Below are positions 1-5,088 of a DNA stretch of 5,088 nucleotides, in pieces. The translations under genes were made by a program, and so were the position numbers. Positions within the stretch are counted from its first letter, which is position 1. The number at the start of each line of letters is the position of its first letter. The stretch spans positions 1 through 5,088 of the forward strand of contig CAMDAI010000110.1 of assembly GCA_945888585.1 (NCBI GenBank), written 5' to 3'. The notes beneath the pieces are model-generated. The model searched no databases and was not told the origin of the DNA. It saw only the letters and a list, made by a program, of their open reading frames with translations. The stretch comes from Rickettsia typhi. GTDB lineage: Bacteria; Pseudomonadota; Alphaproteobacteria; Rickettsiales; UBA1997.

Positions 1-396
1 ATTTTTGATGCGGTGGAAAATATCACAATTTCTATTTTAGCAATTTCAGGAATGGTTGAGGATATGGAAGTTAAAAAGGAAAATATGCTTAAAATGGCTT
101 CCGCTGGTTTTTCTACAGCTACAGATTTAGCTGATTTTTTAGTTAAAAACTTAAAAATGCCTTTTAGAAAAGCTCATCATGTTACCGGCCAGATTGTTAA
201 ATTAGCTGAAAATAAAAAATGTGATTTAAGCGATTTGAACTTAAAAGAAATGCAAAAAATTGAGCCAAAAATAACTAAAAATATTTTTGAAGTTTTAACT
301 GTTGAAAGTTCGGTAAATAGTCGCCAAAGCTTTGGCGGAACTTCTCCCATTGCTGTTAGTGAGGCAATTAAACAAGTAAAAAAACTTATTAATTAA
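1..396 (+). CDS. argH: Argininosuccinate lyase, C-terminal part (5' end outside window)
   Basis: Argininosuccinate lyase cleaves argininosuccinate to arginine and fumarate, the last step of arginine synthesis, in the cytoplasm as a homotetramer. The reading frame is open to the left edge of the window, so the GTG at position 13 is not the start. The 131 visible residues begin IFDAVENITIS and form the C-terminal helical part of a protein normally about 460 residues long. Recognisable family blocks are GFSTATDLADFLV, PFRKAHHVTG, the IEPKIT turn, and near the end SVNSRQSFGGTSP, a very conserved ArgH block. The catalytic GSSxMPxKxN loop lies upstream, outside the window. The gene ends in TAA, 11 bases from the convergent tolC-like stop, and is probably functionally unrelated to it. 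The tail looks intact, with no frameshift. Known: family function. Seen: the motifs. Inferred: that the unseen part is intact. Confidence 0.95.
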   Translation: MFDAVENITISILAISGMVEDMEVKKENMLKMASAGFSTATDLADFLVKNLKMPFRKAHHVTGQIVKLAENKKCDLSDLNLKEMQKIEPKITKNIFEVLTVESSVNSRQSFGGTSPIAVSEAIKQVKKLIN

Positions 397-404
397 TACT
401 TTTT
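378..404. terminator. Possible weak bidirectional terminator between argH and tolC-like gene
   Basis: The convergent junction holds an imperfect inverted repeat made almost only of A and T. A self-complementary core, TATTAATTAATA (387-398), is flanked by a run of A on the left (378-384) and a run of T on the right (400-404). A hairpin could form with an AATT loop and give a T tract downstream on either strand, seven T on the minus strand. It overlaps the argH stop codon. Without G-C pairs the stem would be weak, so this is only a plausible site that could end both transcripts. Confidence 0.3.
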
Positions 405-407
405 AAA

Positions 408-1733
408 TTATTGGATTAATTCCCCAATTTCTGCTTTTAGTTCAAAACCGGAATAAATTTTTTCGTAATAATAATTTATTTTATTAACTTTGGTGGAATA
501 AAATTCTTTTTTGGCGATCAGTAAATCTATCAAAGATTTTGTTCCTAATTTTTCTTCTCTTTCTATAGATTCAAAATAAGTTTTATTGGCTTCTTCCAGC
601 ATTTTAGATGATTTATACATGGTATGAAAATTTTTAATTTTGCTTACACATTTAAATATAGAATTATAAGTATTATTCTTCTCTGCTTCGAAATTATATT
701 TTTCTTGTTGTTGAAGGCTTTTAGCAATGCTGATATCTGAATATTCTATTCCAGAATTAAAGATGGGAATATGGAAATTAAGATATACAGCGGAATTTCT
801 TTGTCGTCGGTTATTTAAATAAATTGAGTGTTTATCATCGGAAGAATCAAAATTTAATTTCACAGTTGGAGAAAGAGAAGATACAGCTGACAGAGAATTA
901 TATTTAGAGGCCTGAAAGCTGTTATTTGCCATTTTTATTTTGGGATTATTTTGTAATGCCAAAGCATATAGTTTATCAATATCAAGATTTTGCGGATCTC
1001 TAATTAAAACATCTTCGTTAATATCTTCAAATGGCGCAACTGCTTGATATTCAAGACCAGTATGAATTTTAAATTCTGCCTTGGATACTTCCAGATTATT
1101 TTTAGAAGTTATTTTATCACTTATGGCTTGAATATAGTCGGATTTTGCTTTTACTAATTCTGATTTGGTTATGTCTTTGGCTCTTGATCTTTTTTCTACA
1201 TATTCTACTAATTTTTCTTGAAAATCGGCATTTTCACTTTGAATTTCAAGAAGCTTTGAATATCGCAAAATATCAATATATGATTTTATAGTTTTTAAAT
1301 AAATTTCTTGTTGTTTGTGATCAAGATTTGACTTCTCTTTTTTGACTAAACTATCAGCTTTATTGGCCTGAAAAACTGTATTGCCTCCATTCCATAAATC
1401 TTGAGAAACATTGATTGATCTTCGATCTAAATCACCATTTATGGTTGGATTTCCAGTAACGCTATTTTTTTGAGAACCATTATTGATGTCTGCTGAAACA
1501 CGTGGTAAGAAACCAGTAAGAGCTTTCTTTTTTTGAGTCTTTACTGATTGATAATATTCCTCTTCAGATTTTATTTCTAAATTATTTTCACGCGCACTAT
1601 GGATTGCACTTTCAAGATTGATTTTTGCCAGTGCGTCATCGATTGAGATAAAGGTAAAAATATTAACAAAAAAAAGACCTATATAAATTGTCTTATTTTT
1701 TTGGATTTTTATAGAGTTTTGGTTTTTTATCAT
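408..1733 (-). CDS. TolC-family outer-membrane channel of a type I secretion system
   Basis: This is the outer-membrane exit duct, a trimeric beta-barrel with a long periplasmic alpha-helical tunnel that docks to the HlyD-type adaptor. The protein has 441 residues, typical of the family. A signal peptide is visible: a lysine-rich start, a hydrophobic stretch at about residues 15-31 and a likely cleavage after DALA (residue 36). The mature part shows the internal duplication of TolC proteins. The first half has ALTGFLPRVSADI (71-83) and QDLWNGG (111-117). The second half repeats the pattern with SSLSPTVKLNF (285-295) and HIPIFNSG (321-328). Near the C-terminus, LGTKSLIDLLIAKKEF (396-411) matches the family's GxxxxxDLLxAxxxL block. 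It is the last gene of the operon, 20 bases after the adaptor stop. The ATG is kept because it leaves a complete signal peptide, although no clear Shine-Dalgarno precedes it. Linkage to the ABC and adaptor genes suggests a dedicated, PrtF-like channel rather than a general efflux TolC. Confidence 0.92.
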   Translation of the reverse strand: MIKNQNSIKIQKNKTIYIGLFFVNIFTFISIDDALAKINLESAIHSARENNLEIKSEEEYYQSVKTQKKKALTGFLPRVSADINNGSQKNSVTGNPTINGDLDRRSINVSQDLWNGGNTVFQANKADSLVKKEKSNLDHKQQEIYLKTIKSYIDILRYSKLLEIQSENADFQEKLVEYVEKRSRAKDITKSELVKAKSDYIQAISDKITSKNNLEVSKAEFKIHTGLEYQAVAPFEDINEDVLIRDPQNLDIDKLYALALQNNPKIKMANNSFQASKYNSLSAVSSLSPTVKLNFDSSDDKHSIYLNNRRQRNSAVYLNFHIPIFNSGIEYSDISIAKSLQQQEKYNFEAEKNNTYNSIFKCVSKIKNFHTMYKSSKMLEEANKTYFESIEREEKLGTKSLIDLLIAKKEFYSTKVNKINYYYEKIYSGFELKAEIGELIQ

Positions 1734-1753
1734 TTGTTTCTACGAACTTATTA

Positions 1754-3061
1754 CTATTCCTCTCTGAAAGCATTATACATGCTTAAAGATATTGGATCAA
1801 AAATATATTGTAAGAATGTTCTCTGTCCTGTGAGAATATAGCTTTCAACTGGCATTCCTGGGTATAATTTTATACCTTCTACTTTTTTTAATTCCGCAGC
1901 GTCAATTTTTATTTTGGCTAAGAAGTATGAAGTTCCACTCATTTGATCTTGAATGCTGTCGCCGGAAACATTAATTACAACTCCATTTAACATTGGAACT
2001 TTTTTGCTTTTATAAGCAGAAAGTCTAATTTTTGCTTCTAAACCAACCTTTACAACATCTATATCCCCAGGATTAACTTTTACCTCCGAAATTAATTCAT
2101 CATCTTGTGGTATTATCTCCATAACTTCTCCGCCAGGAGCTATTACACCACCTTTGGTATGAAATTTTAAACCATTAACAATACCGCCTTGAGGAGCGGT
2201 AATTAATGTTCTTTGTAAAATATCAGATGAAGAATTTGTTTTTTCTTCTAAATCAGCAATTTTGCTTTGAATTTCTTGCAGTTCTTTAGTTACCTGATTG
2301 GTATTTTCAGTTTTAATATTGGTTATTTCCAGTTCAGCTTCATTAATTTTTTGTTTGGTTTTAGAGATGTTGGCTAAATATTCTCCTCTAGATCCTTTTA
2401 ATTCAGATATTTGTTTTTTTAGTTCAAAATATCTACTTTTAGAAATTATTCCTTCCTTGTATAACTTGTGTAAAGAACTCCTTTCATTAGTTGTTAAATT
2501 AATTCTTTCCGAAATAGATTTTTTTTGTGATATAAGGCCATTGGCTTCATTTTTTAATTGCCCTACTTTCTGCCCAAAAATATCTATTCTTTCTTGCAAT
2601 GATTTTTTTCTAATTAAAAACAAATTTTTCTCTCCTTCCAGAATTTTCATTATTTCTGGATCGTTCATATATTTATGTTGCAGCGAAGAGAAATCAGGAT
2701 TTTTCTCGTGGAGTCTTTCAGCCTCTAATCTGATCTTGGAAGCTTTTAAGGAAAATAATTGTTTTTCTAAAACTTCCTGACTTGTTTTGGCAAATGCTTC
2801 ATTTAGTTTAATTAATTTTTGACCTTTTTCAACTATTTGTCCATCACTGACGAATATTTCATCAATGATTCCGCCTTCTAAATGTTGAATTTTTTTCTTA
2901 TTAGAATTTAAAACTATTTTTCCATTGGCAATTGAGGCACTACTTATTTTTGCTGTAATTGACCAAATAAAAGATGTGCCAAAAAGTAATAAACTAACTA
3001 TCAGGCCAATTTTTATTGGTTTTGCAGCTATATTTAAAGGCTCATTTCTTTTTTTATTCAT
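1754..3061 (-). CDS. HlyD/PrtE-type membrane fusion protein (type I secretion periplasmic adaptor)
   Basis: This adaptor is anchored in the inner membrane and bridges the ABC exporter and the TolC channel through the periplasm. The protein has 435 residues, the usual length for PrtE/AprE adaptors. Domains in order are a short positively charged cytoplasmic N-terminus, one transmembrane helix (about 16-36), the first half of the lipoyl/barrel-sandwich domain (about 45-88, with IQHLEGGIIDEIFVSDGQIV), a long lysine/glutamate-rich coiled-coil hairpin (about 92-280), the second lipoyl half (about 284-316, TLITAPQGGIV then GGVIAPGGEVMEIIP) and a beta-barrel region (about 320-410). The C-terminus, with PGMPVESYILTGQRT and the final AFREE, is characteristic of type I secretion adaptors rather than RND efflux adaptors, which are lipoproteins. 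It starts 9 bases after the ABC gene stop. A minimal AGG overlaps that stop, 8 bases before the ATG, consistent with translational coupling. No defects are seen. Confidence 0.94.
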   Translation of the reverse strand: MNKKRNEPLNIAAKPIKIGLIVSLLLFGTSFIWSITAKISSASIANGKIVLNSNKKKIQHLEGGIIDEIFVSDGQIVEKGQKLIKLNEAFAKTSQEVLEKQLFSLKASKIRLEAERLHEKNPDFSSLQHKYMNDPEIMKILEGEKNLFLIRKKSLQERIDIFGQKVGQLKNEANGLISQKKSISERINLTTNERSSLHKLYKEGIISKSRYFELKKQISELKGSRGEYLANISKTKQKINEAELEITNIKTENTNQVTKELQEIQSKIADLEEKTNSSSDILQRTLITAPQGGIVNGLKFHTKGGVIAPGGEVMEIIPQDDELISEVKVNPGDIDVVKVGLEAKIRLSAYKSKKVPMLNGVVINVSGDSIQDQMSGTSYFLAKIKIDAAELKKVEGIKLYPGMPVESYILTGQRTFLQYIFDPISLSMYNAFREE

Positions 3062-3070
3062 GATAGATGC

Positions 3071-4786
3071 CTATATGTTGTCTATATTGCCACCGGTATC
3101 AGCCATATTCATTTTTGCCAATATTTCGTTTTTTGGTCCAAATAATTTAGCTTCTCCGTCATGCATAACCAAGATTTTGTCTACAACTTTTATAATACTG
3201 GTTCTGTGTGATATCACTAAAACGGTTATATTCTTTTCTTTGGCATTTTCTATTGCTTTTGCCAAGGCCATTTCTCCTTCCTGATCCAAATTGGAATTTG
3301 GCTCATCCAGAACAATAAGCTTTGGATTTCCATAAAAAGCTCTTGCCAAGGCAATTCTTTGTCTTTGTCCGGATGAAATTTTAGTTCCCCATGGTCCGAT
3401 GTCAGTTTCATATCCTTTCGGCAATTTTAAAATCATCTCATGGACACAGGCCATTTTGGCGGCAGCAATTACAGTTTTGTCATCAGCCTTTTTGTTCATT
3501 CTGGCAATATTGGTTTTTATATCACCATTAAAAAGCTCTATATCTTGTGGTAAATAACCAATATATTGTCCTAATTCTCCTGATTTCCAATTTCTTATAT
3601 CAGCATTATCAATTCTAACGTGACCCACAGTTGGGTTATAAATGCCGGTAATAAGTTTCCCCAAAGTGCTTTTTCCAGCTGCAGTTGGTCCAATTATTGC
3701 TATGATTTCCCCGGGATTTATCTCTATATTGATGCCTTTAATTACTGCTTTTTGTAATTTTGATATGGTAAAAGCCATTTTTTCAATTGATAGTTTTCCG
3801 GTTGGCACAGGAAGACTGATTGATTCTATGTTTTTATCATTATCTGTAATCAATTTTTTAAGTCTTTCATATGATTTTTTGGTTCCAATCAAACTATTCC
3901 ATAAAGAAATAGCTGAATCAAATGGCATAAGAGCTTTACCTGAAAGAATAGAGCAGGCGATAATTCCGCCAGGACTCATTTTGTGGTTAAGCACCAAAAC
4001 AGCGCCAAAAGCAACAGTTAGAACATAAATTGCTGAACGAAAAAATTTAGTGCTATTACCGACAAAATTAGATTTAAAACTAATATGATTTTTTATTTTA
4101 ATTAGTTTTTCATTTATCTCCTGCCAATTAGAAATTAATATTTCTTTCATAGACATAGATTCAACTACCTCAGCATTACGAGACATAATTTCTAATTCTC
4201 CGGTGCTATGCAGATTCATTTGATTTGCTTTAAGTAATTCTTTTTTAGTCAAAAAATCATTAATCCAAGCTAGTAATAATAAAATTAAAGCTCCAATAAC
4301 AACTAAATAACCAAGTAAAGGATGAATGAAAAATATGACAATAATATAAATCAAAGACCATGGAGCATCGATAACCGATATTAAGGATGGGCTTGAAATG
4401 AAATTTTTTATAGTCGTTAAATCTTGAATGTTGCCGCTTATAGCTGGTTTAGAATTATCCTGAATTATGGAAGAAAAAGATAGGCTGATAAGTAATGATG
4501 ATAATTTGTGATCAAGAAAATCACTAATGTGATGCAAAATAGATGATCTTATCCCCTGAACAAAATTAAGAATGATTGAAAATACAATCATTATTATAGT
4601 AAGAGAGATTAGGGTTTCTATGCTTCCACTAGAAAGAACCCGATCAAATACTTCTAGGGAATACATAGAAGTAGCAAGAGTTAAAAAGCTTACTATAAAT
4701 CCAAAAAATATAATATAATAAATTGGCTTTAAACAAAACTTGAAAGCTTGATCTATTTTATTGTCTTCAAAATGAAATATGTGCAT
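3071..4786 (-). CDS. Type I secretion ABC transporter, PrtD/AprD type (permease-ATPase)
   Basis: This inner-membrane half-transporter acts as a homodimer, selects the secreted protein and powers export by ATP hydrolysis. The protein has 571 residues, the length of PrtD proteins that lack an N-terminal C39 peptidase or peptidase-like domain. The membrane domain spans about 20-300 with roughly six hydrophobic helices. MYSLEVFDRVL (41-51) and VIDAPWSLIYIIV (138-150), followed by FIHPLLG, are typical PrtD blocks. The ATPase domain (about 331-560) has Walker A GPTAAGKST (366-374), Q-loop YLPQD with Q414, Walker B LIVLDE (490-495), the PrtD-like EPNSNLD D-loop (495-501) and H-loop H527 in VISHR. 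The signature motif reads ISSGQ (470-474) instead of LSGGQ, which is non-consensus. All other catalytic residues are present. It lies 11 bases after the beta-barrel gene and 9 before the adaptor. No Shine-Dalgarno is visible before the ATG, but a later start would remove the first membrane helix. The absent C39 domain suggests a substrate with a C-terminal uncleaved signal. Confidence 0.95.
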   Translation of the reverse strand: MHIFHFEDNKIDQAFKFCLKPIYYIIFFGFIVSFLTLATSMYSLEVFDRVLSSGSIETLISLTIIMIVFSIILNFVQGIRSSILHHISDFLDHKLSSLLISLSFSSIIQDNSKPAISGNIQDLTTIKNFISSPSLISVIDAPWSLIYIIVIFFIHPLLGYLVVIGALILLLLAWINDFLTKKELLKANQMNLHSTGELEIMSRNAEVVESMSMKEILISNWQEINEKLIKIKNHISFKSNFVGNSTKFFRSAIYVLTVAFGAVLVLNHKMSPGGIIACSILSGKALMPFDSAISLWNSLIGTKKSYERLKKLITDNDKNIESISLPVPTGKLSIEKMAFTISKLQKAVIKGINIEINPGEIIAIIGPTAAGKSTLGKLITGIYNPTVGHVRIDNADIRNWKSGELGQYIGYLPQDIELFNGDIKTNIARMNKKADDKTVIAAAKMACVHEMILKLPKGYETDIGPWGTKISSGQRQRIALARAFYGNPKLIVLDEPNSNLDQEGEMALAKAIENAKEKNITVLVISHRTSIIKVVDKILVMHDGEAKLFGPKNEILAKMNMADTGGNIDNI

Positions 4787-4797
4787 AGATTGGGCAG

Positions 4798-5088
4798 TTA
4801 AAAATAAATTCCAAGGGTAGTTACATAGCTGGTTATATTCACTCTGATTTTATCATAAGAAGAGTTTTCAGCCCTAAAATTTAGGTTATAATTCATAACA
4901 TCAAATTTTAGTTTTAAATTAGATGCTAATCTAAAAGATAATCCGCCTCCAAGAAACCCCGAGCCTTCTCTGAGAGATTGCGAATCTCTATCTTTTTCCT
5001 GATATTTGAAATCAGTCATAACATAGCCACCGCTGCCATAAATATTTACCATTTTATATCCATAACCAAAAGAATAATATGGTCCATA
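4798..5088 (-). CDS. Outer-membrane beta-barrel protein, C-terminal part (5' end outside window)
   Basis: The frame is open to the right edge of the window, so the ATG at 5052 is internal and the true start lies beyond. The 96 visible residues begin YGPYYSFGYGYK. They alternate polar and hydrophobic residues in stretches typical of transmembrane beta strands (about residues 14-29, 43-54, 57-71 and 79-96). The strands are separated by a charged loop (EKDRDSQSLREG, 31-42), a short turn (SN) and another polar loop (RAENSSYDK). The last strand ends TTLGIYF with a terminal phenylalanine, the usual recognition signal for the BAM assembly machinery. This resembles the C-terminus of small OmpA-like or surface-antigen barrels of Alphaproteobacteria, but the exact family cannot be fixed from this fragment. 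It lies 11 bases upstream of the ABC gene on the same strand and may be co-transcribed with it. No RTX repeats are visible, so it does not look like type I cargo. Confidence 0.8.
   Translation of the reverse strand, partial: YGPYYSFGYGYKMVNIYGSGGYVMTDFKYQEKDRDSQSLREGSGFLGGGLSFRLASNLKLKFDVMNYNLNFRAENSSYDKIRVNITSYVTTLGIYF

Larger units (their letters stand above)
408..5088 (-). other. Predicted operon: beta-barrel OMP - ABC exporter - adaptor - TolC channel
   Basis: Four same-strand genes follow each other with gaps of 11, 9 and 20 bases, and none of these gaps has room for a promoter or a strong terminator. The last three encode the full set of type I secretion components in the PrtD-PrtE-PrtF order. 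The operon probably ends at the AT-rich inverted repeat facing argH. Its promoter and any further upstream genes, possibly including the secreted substrate, are outside the window. Co-transcription of the beta-barrel gene is inferred from spacing only. Confidence 0.7.

Noticed and set aside
13..396. Short stand-alone gene starting at the GTG at position 13
   Set aside because: The frame is open to the window edge and the upstream residues IFDA continue the ArgH family pattern, so this is the tail of a longer gene.
2298..2780. Open frame of 160 codons on the plus strand
   Set aside because: It lies entirely antisense to the adaptor's coiled-coil region. The translation is a serine/phenylalanine/leucine-rich mirror of lysine/glutamate codons and has no recognisable domain.
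2925..3284. Open frame of 119 codons on the plus strand
   Set aside because: It is antisense across the adaptor/exporter junction. Both minus-strand genes have strong family motifs here, and the hydrophobic translation is a shadow.
3642..4028. Open frame of 128 codons on the plus strand
   Set aside because: It is antisense to the Walker A region of the exporter ATPase and has no motif of its own.
408..4786. Multidrug efflux system (RND or EmrAB-like) instead of protein secretion
   Set aside because: The pump is an ABC protein with PrtD-specific blocks, and the adaptor has a transmembrane anchor and the AFREE-type C-terminus of type I secretion. No RND or MFS pump is present.
4400..4786. N-terminal C39 peptidase domain on the exporter
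   Set aside because: Membrane helices begin about 20 residues from the start. There is no room for the roughly 130-150-residue domain and no catalytic Cys/His pattern.
4915..4980. Glycine-rich GSG/GGG stretch in the barrel protein as an RTX repeat
   Set aside because: There is no GGxGxDxxx nonapeptide or tandem periodicity. The glycines sit within an alternating beta-strand pattern.
4798..5052. Small 84-residue protein starting at the ATG at 5052
   Set aside because: Twelve more in-frame codons rich in tyrosine and glycine run to the window edge and look like another beta strand, so the gene is truncated by the window.

Overview
The window is AT-rich (about 30% G+C in the stretches I counted by eye) and almost completely coding. 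It appears to come from an AT-rich alphaproteobacterium. The evidence is the alphaproteobacterial look of the ArgH C-terminus, a PrtD/PrtE-type type I secretion system, and an outer-membrane beta-barrel protein ending in phenylalanine, which indicates a Gram-negative cell. A lineage near Rickettsiales or Holosporales that still makes arginine would fit, but this placement is inference from motif resemblance and base composition.

Layout: positions 1-396 (+) hold the 3' end of argH, which encodes argininosuccinate lyase. Its stop faces, across 11 bases, the stop of a minus-strand gene block that fills the rest of the window. In transcription order (right to left) the block contains the 3' end of an outer-membrane beta-barrel gene (4798-5088), a PrtD-type ABC exporter (3071-4786), a HlyD/PrtE-type membrane fusion protein (1754-3061) and a TolC-family outer-membrane channel (408-1733). 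Gaps are 11, 9 and 20 bases, so the four genes are probably one transcription unit. Its promoter would lie to the right of the window.

The ABC protein, adaptor and TolC channel are the three parts of a complete type I secretion machine. Together they would form a continuous conduit from cytoplasm to outside that moves a protein substrate in one ATP-driven step. No recognisable substrate, such as an RTX protein with glycine/aspartate nonapeptides, is visible here. The neighbouring beta-barrel gene is the only linked candidate partner, and it looks like an integral outer-membrane protein rather than cargo. The machinery is a known family. The points that deserve attention are the missing substrate, the linked barrel gene and a non-consensus ABC signature motif. 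I see no mobile elements, RNA genes or CRISPR arrays, and no non-coding stretch longer than about 20 bases.
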